The notes beneath the pieces are model-generated. The model worked only from the letters and a program-made list of their open reading frames with translations, had not been told where the DNA came from and made no database searches. From Robiginitalea myxolifaciens (GTDB lineage: Bacteria; Bacteroidota; Bacteroidia; Flavobacteriales; Flavobacteriaceae), in assembly GCF_900115205.1 (NCBI RefSeq), contig NZ_FOYQ01000002.1, positions 124,001 through 188,000 of the forward strand: a stretch of DNA of 64,000 nt. The letters run 5' to 3'. The position numbers were made by a program, and so were the translations under genes. Below are positions 17,583-25,579 of this stretch, piece by piece. The stretch's first letter is position 1; every line of letters starts with the position of its first letter.

Positions 17583-19033
17583 TTCAGCGACAGACCGCAA
17601 TTAATACCGTGCTCACCTATACGGGCTTTATCCTCGGAGGGATTAATTACCTGTTCCTTTTTACACGCTTCCTCAGCGAGGACTACTACGGCCTGGTAGG
17701 TGTGATCCTCTCTACGGCAGCGTTGCTCATGCCGTTGCTGGCCCTTGGTGTCCCGAATACCCTGGTCCGGTATTTCAGTAAGTATCAGGATAAATCCACC
17801 CTCAACGGATTCCTGACATATAATCTGTTTTTACCGCTCCTCGCCATCTTGCCTTTGGCGGGATTCAGCTACCTGGCCAATGAAGCGATTGCAGCCTTCA
17901 TGTCCCGGGAAAATACCCTGGTTGCCGACTATACGGGGCACATTTTTGCCATTGCCATGGCCATGGCGTATTTCGAGGTATTCTTTGCCTGGAGCCGGGT
18001 GCGCTTAAAGACCGCTTTTGGAACGTTTTTGAAGGAAGTGTTTGTACGGTTGGGTGTCTTGCTCTTATTGATTCTTCTAGGGATGGAGATAATACAGGTG
18101 GAATTCTTTTTATATGCCCTGATCGTGTTGTACCTGGTCCGGATGCTCTTGATGGCATTTTATGCGCTGAAGTTGCAACCCCTGAAGATAAACTTCAAGT
18201 TTCCGAGTGAAAGCCGGGAACTGCTGGGATACAGTCTTTTGATCGTACTCGGGGGCTCTGTTTCCGTGTTGCTCCTGGAACTCGATCGTTTTATGATCAA
18301 TCAATATATCCCCATTGAAAATGTCGCTTATTACACTGTGGCAGTTTTTATTGCTACAGTGATTATTGTCCCGTTTCGGGCGATGCAACAGATTACCAGT
18401 CCGCTCACAGCTACCTATCTCAATTCCGGGGATACAAAAGCGTTGTCGGAATTATACCAAAAGAGCAGCTTAAACCTCTTTTTACTGGCTTCGGGGATAT
18501 TTCTGCTGATCCTTGGGAATATAAACACCCTCGATGAACTTTTACCTGAAGCCTATCGCGGTGGATTTTATGTAGTCTTGCTCATAGGCCTGGCGAAGGT
18601 TTACGATTCTGTTTCCGGGATCAATAATGCTATCCTTTATAATTCCGTCTATTATCGTCAGCTATTGGTAATGGGAGTAGGACTGGCAGCGGGGATGATC
18701 GGACTTAACGCCTGGTTAATTCCGGAGATGGGAATTGAGGGAGCCGCGCTTGCCACCCTCCTGGCGGTTACCGCGTACAACACCATCAAGATTGTATTTG
18801 TCTATAAGAAATTCGGACTTAGCCCATTTGTCGGGGGGCACCTGAAGGTGTTGCTGTTGTCGCTGCTGTGCTGGGTCCTGTTTTTACCCCTGGATTTTGA
18901 AATGCATCCGGTATTGAGCATTGCGTTAAAATCGGTATTGATGGCGCTGTTTTTTGGTGGCCTTTCCTACCGGTTGCGACTTAGTCCTGAACTCAATGGC
19001 CTACTGGACAGTTGGATGCGCAGGTTTCGATAG
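17573..19033 (+). CDS. polysaccharide flippase (Wzx/MATE-like oligosaccharide transporter)
   Basis: 486 residues with about 12-14 hydrophobic helices and short loops, starting MGIVQRQTAINTVLTYTGF, a typical opening of Bacteroidota lipopolysaccharide flippases of the MOP superfamily. It should move lipid-linked oligosaccharides across the inner membrane. It is the last gene of the DUF4834-YfhO-GT4 operon and overlaps the GT4 gene by 10 bases. Confidence 0.88.
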   Translation: MGIVQRQTAINTVLTYTGFILGGINYLFLFTRFLSEDYYGLVGVILSTAALLMPLLALGVPNTLVRYFSKYQDKSTLNGFLTYNLFLPLLAILPLAGFSYLANEAIAAFMSRENTLVADYTGHIFAIAMAMAYFEVFFAWSRVRLKTAFGTFLKEVFVRLGVLLLLILLGMEIIQVEFFLYALIVLYLVRMLLMAFYALKLQPLKINFKFPSESRELLGYSLLIVLGGSVSVLLLELDRFMINQYIPIENVAYYTVAVFIATVIIVPFRAMQQITSPLTATYLNSGDTKALSELYQKSSLNLFLLASGIFLLILGNINTLDELLPEAYRGGFYVVLLIGLAKVYDSVSGINNAILYNSVYYRQLLVMGVGLAAGMIGLNAWLIPEMGIEGAALATLLAVTAYNTIKIVFVYKKFGLSPFVGGHLKVLLLSLLCWVLFLPLDFEMHPVLSIALKSVLMALFFGGLSYRLRLSPELNGLLDSWMRRFR

Positions 19034-19048
19034 GCCATTATAAAAGAA

Positions 19049-19079
19049 GGCCCCGAGACAGATAATCTGCCCCGGGGCC
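19049..19079 (-). terminator. intrinsic terminator of the Arg/Ser-rich secreted protein gene
   Basis: GGCCCCG at 19049-19055 pairs with CGGGGCC at 19073-19079; the loop has a further small stem (CAGAT/ATCTG). Read on the minus strand it is followed by TTCTTTTAT. It lies between two converging genes and may also slow transcripts from the plus strand, but there is no T-run on that side. Confidence 0.75.
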
Positions 19080-19108
19080 CCAACAACTAACCAACCTAAA
19101 AACAATCT

Positions 19109-20419
19109 TTATTTATTCCCAGAGCGACTGGATCTTCCTCGGCTCGAAGCGGATCGGGCTTTACTGCTGCCGCTGCTTCGGCCTGATCGGACGCTGCTCG
19201 ATCGCTGGGCTTTTGAGCCCCGGTCCGAACGAACCGTTGAGCTGCGTCGTGCAGGACTTACCTGCCGCTGGGTACTAGCCTTCTTTACCGTTCGTCCTTG
19301 CGGACTGCGACTCACCTGTTTAGTGGTTCGCTGCACGGTACGTCCCTGAGGACTCCGGCTTACTTCTCGTGTCGATCGGGTTACCGTAGTACGTGCAGGA
19401 GTTTTACGGGTTGTACGCACCTCTTGCTTTCGTACTGGCTGGCGATCCCGAACCACGGCGCTTTCACTTCTTCGAACATCTGCACTTCGAACAGAATTAC
19501 TTCTGCGAACTGCGGTGTTGCGGTTACCACGAACTTCCTGGCTGCGATTTACGTTAGCACTTCTGTTAGCTCGGGCATTCTGATTCCTTACTGCACTTCG
19601 CTGAGCAGAGCGATTACCGTCTCGTTGAACCACAGATCGGTTGCTTCGCGTTAATCCACGTTCCTGTACGGAAGGGGTTCGTCGTGCTGCACCCCGACTT
19701 TCGTATCGGAAATCTCCCTGACGGGCCACAACACGTCGATCGTTGCGATAGATTCGGTTGCGATCTCTTCGGGCCTGGTAACGGAACTCCCTTCCAATTC
19801 GCGCATAGGTTCTGCGGAAATTGTTTCGGTAAGGACCGTAGTAGGTATAGCGCACCGGATTGTAAAAGCGTCTGTAAGGACGGTTATACACCAGGCAGAA
19901 TCCTGCTGCAGGCCTTACAAACCATCGGTGGAATGGACGAAATACGTAGCCTCGGTTCCATACATTAATAAAACCGGTATGGTAGTTATAGAATCCTCCG
20001 CGATTATAGAATATACGCATGCCACCAATCCTGTGGGCCAAACCATTGCGGTACCAGATGTTAATACCACCAATGCGTCGCACCCTGCCGTAGAAGTCGT
20101 ACCAAACCGGTACATTTTCTACCTGGACTACAGCACCGTAATCATCGTATTGTACATACGGGTTATAGTCGAATCCGGAGTTAAAGGTAAATCCAACGGG
20201 TCCAACGGCTAATCCGGCATTTACACCAGCGTAATTGTCGATGTAAAAATCAAATTCACCATCGGGATAAACGGAGAAGGTGATCCCGTTTTCCACGAAA
20301 ATAAAGGAATTACCATAGGTAAAAGCCCTTGTCGGGACAACCTTATCTGTAGTACTTGCTTTGATAGAACTACCAGTTCCCATCAAGACTGCTGCTAAAA
20401 GTAGTACGAGCTTTTTCAT
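19109..20419 (-). CDS. secreted, highly basic Arg/Ser-rich protein of unknown function
   Basis: 436 residues. There is a signal peptide at 1-22, then a tyrosine- and glycine-rich domain at about 30-200 with conserved-looking pieces (FSVYPDGEFDFYIDNYAG at 48-65, repeated RRIGGINIWY/HRIGGMRIFY at 114-138), then a 230-residue tail made almost only of Arg, Ser, Asn, Thr and Val. The tail holds the exact repeat VSRSPQGRTV at 353-362 and 369-378. The isoelectric point must be extremely high. Similar N-terminal domains occur in other flavobacteria. The tail resembles RS domains or protamines by composition only; binding to anionic surface polymer or extracellular DNA is a guess. Confidence 0.8.
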   Translation of the reverse strand: MKKLVLLLAAVLMGTGSSIKASTTDKVVPTRAFTYGNSFIFVENGITFSVYPDGEFDFYIDNYAGVNAGLAVGPVGFTFNSGFDYNPYVQYDDYGAVVQVENVPVWYDFYGRVRRIGGINIWYRNGLAHRIGGMRIFYNRGGFYNYHTGFINVWNRGYVFRPFHRWFVRPAAGFCLVYNRPYRRFYNPVRYTYYGPYRNNFRRTYARIGREFRYQARRDRNRIYRNDRRVVARQGDFRYESRGAARRTPSVQERGLTRSNRSVVQRDGNRSAQRSAVRNQNARANRSANVNRSQEVRGNRNTAVRRSNSVRSADVRRSESAVVRDRQPVRKQEVRTTRKTPARTTVTRSTREVSRSPQGRTVQRTTKQVSRSPQGRTVKKASTQRQVSPARRSSTVRSDRGSKAQRSSSVRSGRSSGSSKARSASSRGRSSRSGNK

Positions 20420-20438
20420 AGTATAAGGTTTTAAATTC

Positions 20439-20460
20439 CGGAGTCAACTATTTAACTCCG
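20439..20460 (-). promoter_or_regulatory. leader hairpin of the Arg/Ser-rich protein gene
   Basis: CGGAGT at 20439-20444 pairs with ACTCCG at 20455-20460 around a 10-base loop, 19 bases before the start codon and inside the transcript predicted from the -7 box at 20485-20492. It may be an mRNA-stabilising 5' hairpin. Confidence 0.4.
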
Positions 20461-20484
20461 CCCTCATACAAACAATTAGCGTGC

Positions 20485-20492
20485 CAAAAATA
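20485..20492 (-). promoter_or_regulatory. -7 promoter box (TATTTTTG) of the Arg/Ser-rich protein gene
   Basis: Perfect TAnnTTTG on the minus strand, giving a leader of about 60 bases before the ATG at 20417-20419. Confidence 0.5.
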
Positions 20493-20547
20493 TTTAAAAG
20501 AGTATAACTACCTGTAATACAGATTATTAACAGGTATGCGAAAGGTC

Positions 20548-23325
20548 TTAAAGTTTTTCTTTAAGGTAGCTACCGGTTATGGATTCTGCAGTTTTTACGA
20601 TTTCTTCAGGTGTACCTGCGGCCAGTAAATTACCCCCTTTTTCGCCTCCTTCAGGCCCCAGATCAATGATGTGATCGGCGCATTTTATCAGGTCCAGATT
20701 GTGTTCGATGACCAGGATGCTGTGTCCTTTGTCTATGAGCGCATCAAAAGAGACGAGTAGCTTTTTGATGTCGTGGAAATGAAGCCCGGTAGTGGGTTCG
20801 TCAAAGATGAAAAGTCCTTTGTCGCGACTATGGCTTTTGCCCAGAAAGCTAGCTAGTTTAATTCGCTGGGCTTCTCCACCCGATAGGGTAGACGAGGATT
20901 GTCCTAGGGTTACATAACCCAGGCCAACATCTTGCAACGGCTGTAGCTTTTGTGCGATCTTTTCTGCGCCGGAATTCCGGAAGAACGCGATGGCATCGTC
21001 CAGGGTCATTTCGAGGATATCACTGATGGATGCGCCATTATAACGCACCTCAAGGACTTCCTTCTGAAACCTTTTACCCCGGCAAACATCGCATTCCAGG
21101 TGTACATCGGCCATGAACTGCATTTCCACGGTAACTTCGCCTTCCCCTTTGCACTTATCACAGCGACCTCCGTCTACATTAAATGAAAAGTGTTTGGCCT
21201 TGTATCCCCTTACCTTACTCAACTTCTGGTCTGCGAACAGGCTTCGGATCTCGTCATAGGCTTTGATGTAGGTTACCGGGTTGGAACGCGAGGACCTTCC
21301 TATTGGATTCTGGTCTACAAATTCTACATACTTGAGGAATTTGAAATCGCCTTCGAGCCGGCTGAACTGGCCGGGCTTTTCACCATAACCACCGAGCGCC
21401 TTTAGCAGGGAAGGGTAGAGGATGCGGCCAATCAAGGTGCTCTTACCACTCCCGGAAATCCCGGTGACTACCGTAAGGGCCTGCAAGGGAATCCGGATGT
21501 CCAGGTTTTTCAGATTGTGCTCCCGGGCACCAATTATGTCGATATGCCCCTTAGGACTTCTCCGCTTCTGGGGTATTGGAATTTGTAATTTGGAATTTAA
21601 ATATTGAGCCGTAAGGCTATCGGCCTTCAGGATTTCGGAATAGCTGCCTTCCGCAACGATTTCTCCGCCATGAGTCCCGGCCTCCGGTCCAATATCGATG
21701 ATATGATCGGCTGCCTTCATCATATCTTCATCGTGTTCAACTACGATCACCGTGTTGCCGAGGTCCCGAAGCGCTTTCAGCACATCGATCAGGTTCTCAG
21801 TATCTCTGGGATGCAAGCCAATACTGGGCTCGTCCAGAATATACATGGAGCCTACCAGGCTACTACCCAAACTAGTCGAGAGATTGATCCGCTGACTCTC
21901 CCCGCCCGAAAGCGAATTGGATTTCCGGTTTAATGTCAAATAACCCAGTCCAACTTTCTGTAAGTATCCAACCCGGTTCCGGATTTCAGTAAGGAGCCGC
22001 CTTCCGATATGCAGGTCGTGTTCCCCTAATTCGAGATCTTCGAAGAAGGTGGCGAGTTCGTAAATGGGTAATTCTACCAGGTCGGAAATGGACTTTCCGT
22101 AGATTTTCACGTATTCCGTCTCGGGTCTTAACCGGCGTCCTTTACATTGCGAACAGCGCGTTTTTCCGCGATAACGCGAAAGCATGACCCTGTTTTGGAT
22201 CTTATAACTCTTCTCCTCTAACTTGGAGAAAAAGGCGCTGAGACCCGTAAAAGATGCGTTTCCATCCCAAACCAGATCTTTTTGCGCTTCAGTGAGCTCA
22301 AACCAGGGCTTGTGAATGGGGAAATCGAATTTATAAGCATTGTTTACCAGTTTATCCCGGTATTTACTCATGCGCTCTCCCCGCCAGGGAAAGACGGCAT
22401 TATCATATATAGAGAGCGAGGTATCGGGAACCACTAACTCCGGATCGATTCCAATGACATCCCCATACCCTTCACATTTCGGACAAGCCCCGTAAGGGTT
22501 GTTGAAACTGAACAAATGCACATTTGGCTCGGGAAAACTCATCCCGTCTAACTCAAATTTGTTGCTGAATTCCTGGACTTTGCCCGTGCCAACTTCCTCC
22601 AGGGCACATATTCCCTTACCTTCAAAAAAGGCAGTGTCCACAGCATCGGCCAGTCGATTAAAAAAGTCCTCATCGTGGCGCACCACAATCCGGTCGACCA
22701 CTAAATCGAAGGTCCGGCCGGCCAATTCCATATCGGGTTCGATCCGCTGAACGCCCTGAGGAGTCTTTATTCGGGCATAGCCTTGTTTGGAAAGCAGCTC
22801 CAGAGACTTTTTGGTTTCCCGGTCTTCCGGGATCACCACCGGCGCCAGCAGGAGTAACTTTTCCCCTTCTTCATACTCCCTTACTGCATCTACCACATCA
22901 CTAACGGTATGCTTTCGGACTTCTTCCCCCGAAACCGGCGAGTAAGTCTTTCCAATGCGGGCATAAAGCAATTTGAGGTAATCGTAGATTTCTGTTGACG
23001 TGCCAACCGTTGAACGCGGATTGGTAGAATTTACCTTCTGTTCAATGGCAATCGCCGGGGCGATACCCTGAATGTTGTCTACCTTGGGTTTGTCGAGTTT
23101 ACCGAGGAATTGACGGGCGTAGGAGGAAAGGCTCTCCACGTAGCGTCGCTGCCCTTCGGCGTAGAGGGTATCGAAAGCCAAAGAGGATTTACCCGATCCG
23201 GACATCCCGGTTATCACTACCAACTGATTCCTGGGAATGGCGACATCGATATTCTTGAGATTGTGGAGGCGAGCCCCTTTAATCAAGATCTCTTTTCGCT
23301 TCGCGCTAGCCGGAATTTCATTCAT
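20548..23325 (-). CDS. uvrA: excinuclease ABC subunit A
   Basis: 925 residues from the ATG at 23323-23325. A longer in-frame start exists at 23361, but the -7 box at 23330-23337 puts it upstream of the transcript. UvrA is the damage-recognition ATPase of nucleotide excision repair. Two ABC ATPase modules are visible: Walker A GMSGSGKSS in the first and GISGSGKST in the second, each with an LSGGE signature. Zinc-binding Cys pairs occur (CPKCEGYG and, in the second half, CDKCKGEG with CDVCRGKR). It diverges from the sigma factor gene. Confidence 0.97.
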   Translation of the reverse strand: MNEIPASAKRKEILIKGARLHNLKNIDVAIPRNQLVVITGMSGSGKSSLAFDTLYAEGQRRYVESLSSYARQFLGKLDKPKVDNIQGIAPAIAIEQKVNSTNPRSTVGTSTEIYDYLKLLYARIGKTYSPVSGEEVRKHTVSDVVDAVREYEEGEKLLLLAPVVIPEDRETKKSLELLSKQGYARIKTPQGVQRIEPDMELAGRTFDLVVDRIVVRHDEDFFNRLADAVDTAFFEGKGICALEEVGTGKVQEFSNKFELDGMSFPEPNVHLFSFNNPYGACPKCEGYGDVIGIDPELVVPDTSLSIYDNAVFPWRGERMSKYRDKLVNNAYKFDFPIHKPWFELTEAQKDLVWDGNASFTGLSAFFSKLEEKSYKIQNRVMLSRYRGKTRCSQCKGRRLRPETEYVKIYGKSISDLVELPIYELATFFEDLELGEHDLHIGRRLLTEIRNRVGYLQKVGLGYLTLNRKSNSLSGGESQRINLSTSLGSSLVGSMYILDEPSIGLHPRDTENLIDVLKALRDLGNTVIVVEHDEDMMKAADHIIDIGPEAGTHGGEIVAEGSYSEILKADSLTAQYLNSKLQIPIPQKRRSPKGHIDIIGAREHNLKNLDIRIPLQALTVVTGISGSGKSTLIGRILYPSLLKALGGYGEKPGQFSRLEGDFKFLKYVEFVDQNPIGRSSRSNPVTYIKAYDEIRSLFADQKLSKVRGYKAKHFSFNVDGGRCDKCKGEGEVTVEMQFMADVHLECDVCRGKRFQKEVLEVRYNGASISDILEMTLDDAIAFFRNSGAEKIAQKLQPLQDVGLGYVTLGQSSSTLSGGEAQRIKLASFLGKSHSRDKGLFIFDEPTTGLHFHDIKKLLVSFDALIDKGHSILVIEHNLDLIKCADHIIDLGPEGGEKGGNLLAAGTPEEIVKTAESITGSYLKEKL

Positions 23326-23329
23326 GGTG

Positions 23330-23337
23330 CAAAGATA
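23330..23337 (-). promoter_or_regulatory. -7 promoter box (TATCTTTG) of uvrA
   Basis: Perfect TAnnTTTG ending 4 bases before the uvrA ATG, with a TTG 21 bases upstream as a possible -33. The predicted transcript start falls on or next to the A of the ATG, implying a leaderless mRNA. Confidence 0.6.
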
Positions 23338-23398
23338 CGATGCTGCTGGTGTTAAATACAATCCAGTCGATACTCATGCCAGACAATTTATTAAGGGA

Positions 23399-23429
23399 TT
23401 TTGAAGGGAATATTTTTTTTCTATCTTTG
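23399..23429 (+). promoter_or_regulatory. promoter of the first sigma factor gene
   Basis: TTTTG at 23399-23403, an 18-base spacer and a perfect TATCTTTG at 23422-23429. This is the best -33/-7 pair in the window. It leaves a leader of about 115 bases before the ATG at 23552. Confidence 0.65.
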
Positions 23430-23551
23430 GAAAGCTTTAACGTATTTAAACTCAAGGCCTATATAGCAATATTACTTTTTTGAATTAACCCAAATCCCTG
23501 ATCCTTTCCGGTCGCCCGGTGGGCTCAGAATCACCAAAAAAGTAAATTGTT

Positions 23552-24136
23552 ATGGAATTGCTTCAGGCTGAGGACTCCACACTTGTAAGAAATTATATGA
23601 ATGGCGATGAAGCCTCATTAGAGGTCTTAATCAATCGCCACAATCAACGCATCTCTTCCTTTATATACTCCAAAGTCTTTGACAAGGAGATCACCGAGGA
23701 TATTTTTCAGGATACCTTTATTAAGGTAATACGAACGCTGAAACGCGGGAAGTATAACGAAGAAGGTAAGTTCCTGCCCTGGGTAATCCGGATTGCACAT
23801 AACCTGGTTATTGATCATTATCGCAAAAGCAATCGCATGCCGCGTTATGAAAGCGGACCCGATTATTCGATATTCGCGATTTTGCAGGACGATAACCTCA
23901 ATGCGGAAAAGCAATTGATCCAGGAACAGATCCAAAGCGATATCGGAAGTATGATCCGGGAACTCCCCGAAGAACAACAGGTGGTTATACAGATGCGCAT
24001 GTTTCGGGATATGAGCTTCAAGGAAATTGCCGACAGTACGGGAGTCAGTATTAATACGGCCCTGGGGCGCATGCGTTATGCCCTGATCAATCTGCGTAAG
24101 ATGATTGAGGAGAATCAAATAGTTTTAACGAACTAA
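23552..24136 (+). CDS. ECF-type RNA polymerase sigma factor, copy 1
   Basis: 194 residues with the two-domain layout of group 4 (ECF) sigma factors. Region 2 spans about 25-95 (LINRHNQRISSFIYSKV, TEDIFQDTFIKVIRTL, FLPWVIRIAHNLVIDHYRK) and region 4 about 135-190 (RELPEEQQVVIQMRMF, MSFKEIADSTGVSINTALGR, the promoter-contacting helix-turn-helix). No anti-sigma gene with a membrane helix follows; instead a 47-residue gene lies 111 bases downstream. By eye about 70% of residues match the second copy at 24715-25299, including an identical stretch at VSINTALGRMRYALINLRK. It diverges from uvrA. Confidence 0.93.
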   Translation: MELLQAEDSTLVRNYMNGDEASLEVLINRHNQRISSFIYSKVFDKEITEDIFQDTFIKVIRTLKRGKYNEEGKFLPWVIRIAHNLVIDHYRKSNRMPRYESGPDYSIFAILQDDNLNAEKQLIQEQIQSDIGSMIRELPEEQQVVIQMRMFRDMSFKEIADSTGVSINTALGRMRYALINLRKMIEENQIVLTN

Positions 24137-24247
24137 TCATACCATAGGTCGGGAAGCGGTTTCTTTAGACGAATTATTTCGCCCTAGAACGAACCAAAAC
24201 ATAGTTATTCCATTGCTTGGCGTTATTTTGATATACAACCCGAAGCG

Positions 24248-24391
24248 ATGGAAGACAATTACTACTGTACACAAGGCCAACAAGAATTAGTTAGCGCCAA
24301 ACCAGAGACCATCAGATTCCTAATGGATTTCTCCCGCTCTTATAAAGTAGAGCGAATTGGAGGAATGGAATTTGAGCAGAACCTCAATTAA
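24248..24391 (+). CDS. 47-residue protein paired with sigma factor copy 1
   Basis: ATG at 24248, TAA at 24389-24391, 47 residues starting MEDNYYCTQGQQELVSAK. It is too short for usual gene calling, but the protein after the second sigma gene has exactly the same length and matching positions: ME and Tyr at the start, FL..FS.S..V in the middle (residues 24-33) and FE..LN at the end. No membrane helix, signal or Cys pair. Small proteins with an (R/D)FLL.(Y/F)SKSL core are, as I recall, common and undescribed in flavobacteria. An anti-sigma or co-regulator role is only a hypothesis from context. Confidence 0.7.
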   Translation: MEDNYYCTQGQQELVSAKPETIRFLMDFSRSYKVERIGGMEFEQNLN

Positions 24392-24714
24392 TCGGACGGC
24401 ACTTCAAGGAATATGAAGGGCATTGCGATACGTAAGTCTTATTCTTTACACTTTGTAGGTTAGCGCCTACACCTCCCATTTTTATCCCCGGGCCACTTCG
24501 GGGGCAATCCTGGAAATTATCGGGATTTTGGACAATAAATTCCAAAACTGACGTTTGACATCAGGATTCCGTGCTTTTACAACATACTTTTTACGACGGT
24601 AGGGCCATTGGCTACTTTTAGGATGTGTTTGAATCGCAGGCACACGCATCGTTACAAAAAGTATTACGCTAAACCGCGCTTAAGGCGCACAAAGGCAACC
24701 TAAAGCACCGCCAA
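24392..24714 (+). other. 323-base intergenic region between the two sigma modules
   Basis: No reading frame of note. It holds a hairpin at 24454-24471 (TGTAGG/CCTACA, followed by a weak T-run), a CCCCG/CGGGG hairpin just after it (from about 24486), and a near-consensus -7 box TACTTTTA at 24613-24620 that may drive sigma factor copy 2. I see no remnant of a third copy of the module. Confidence 0.5.
24454..24471 (+). terminator. possible terminator after the first sigma module
   Basis: Six-base stem TGTAGG (24454-24459) with CCTACA (24466-24471), loop of 6, followed by CCTCCCATTTTTAT. The T-run is displaced, so this is a weak candidate. Confidence 0.35.
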
Positions 24715-25299
24715 ATGGAACTACAAATTGAAGACTCAATTCTGGTCAGAGATTACATCAGCGGGGACGAAAGAGCCCTGGAAATCCTGATCAACCGCCA
24801 CAACCAGCGGATCACAAGTTTTATTTATTCCAAAGTCCTGGATCGGGACACCACAGAAGACATTTTTCAAGACACTTTTATCAAGGTTATCAAAACCCTG
24901 AAAAAAGGCAATTACAGCGAAGAAGGTAAATTCCTTCCCTGGGTAATGCGAATTGCCCACAACCTGATCATTGATCATTTTCGCAAGAACAAGCGCATGC
25001 CTAAATTCGAAGGCAGCGATGATTTCAACATCTTTTCCGTAATCGGAGATGACCGTCCCAACGCGGAAAAACAATTGATTAAAGAGCAGATAGACAGTGA
25101 CTTAACTGTCCTTATCGACGAGCTTCCAGATGATCAGCGCGATGTGCTTATCATGAGAATTTACAAGGATATGAGTTTCAAAGAAATCTCAGAATGCACT
25201 GGAGTTAGCATCAACACTGCGCTGGGACGCATGCGATACGCGCTTATTAACCTTCGCAAAATTATCCAGAAGAATAAGATCGTCCTGACCAGCCAGTAA
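24715..25299 (+). CDS. ECF-type RNA polymerase sigma factor, copy 2
   Basis: 194 residues and the same length as copy 1. Region 2 (TEDIFQDTFIKVIKTLKKG, FLPWVMRIAHNLIIDHFRKN) and region 4 (MSFKEISECTGVSINTALGR) align without gaps apart from one residue near the N-terminus. Most differences are conservative or lie in the linker (MPKFEGSDDFNIFSVIGDD). It is again followed by a 47-residue gene. The tandem arrangement shows duplication of a two-gene module; the differing linkers and region 4.1 suggest the two may have separated in control. Confidence 0.93.
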   Translation: MELQIEDSILVRDYISGDERALEILINRHNQRITSFIYSKVLDRDTTEDIFQDTFIKVIKTLKKGNYSEEGKFLPWVMRIAHNLIIDHFRKNKRMPKFEGSDDFNIFSVIGDDRPNAEKQLIKEQIDSDLTVLIDELPDDQRDVLIMRIYKDMSFKEISECTGVSINTALGRMRYALINLRKIIQKNKIVLTSQ

Positions 25300-25369
25300 T
25301 ACGATCAAAAAGCACTGAGCAATATTTCCATTTGGGTTGCGTTATACCTATGTAACGAACTCTAAGCAC

Positions 25370-25513
25370 ATGGAAAAAATTTACTCCGAACACGCCAGTG
25401 CCTGCGAATTTAGAAAGGTTAGTAAGGAAAAGGTTGATTTCTTACTGGCATTCTCCAAGTCTCTGAGCGTAGTATCTTTTAAAAATTTCCGGTTTGAAGC
25501 AACATTGAATTAA
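25370..25513 (+). CDS. 47-residue protein paired with sigma factor copy 2
   Basis: ATG at 25370, TAA at 25511-25513, 47 residues starting MEKIYSEHASACEFRKVSKE. Same length as the protein at 24248-24391, with the shared core LLAFSKSLSVV (residues 24-34) and the shared ending FE.TLN. An intercistronic element (TTCCATT, then GCGTTAT 12-13 bases later) is conserved before both genes. A strong intrinsic terminator follows, so this gene ends the transcript. Function unknown. Confidence 0.72.
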   Translation: MEKIYSEHASACEFRKVSKEKVDFLLAFSKSLSVVSFKNFRFEATLN

Positions 25514-25537
25514 GCCGGGTACCGTAATACTTTGAAG

Positions 25538-25564
25538 CCCTCACAGTTATGTGGGGGTTTTTTT
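25538..25564 (+). terminator. intrinsic terminator after the second sigma module
   Basis: CCCTCAC (25538-25544) pairs with GTGGGGG (25551-25557, one G-T pair), 6-base loop, then T7 at 25558-25564. Confidence 0.85.
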
Positions 25565-25579
25565 ATGGGATAGCGGCAC

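Noticed and set aside
19298-20212. Several plus-strand frames opposite the Arg/Ser-rich protein
   Set aside because: Repetitive Arg and Ser codons keep the antisense frames open; the minus-strand product has a signal peptide, promoter and terminator.
23326-23361. Longer uvrA start at 23361
   Set aside because: The added residues are not conserved and the -7 box (23330-23337) lies inside that extension.
23627-25074. Similar minus-strand frames opposite both sigma factor genes (163 and 112 codons)
   Set aside because: They look conserved between the two copies, but this follows from the sense-strand paralogy; no start context or family match.
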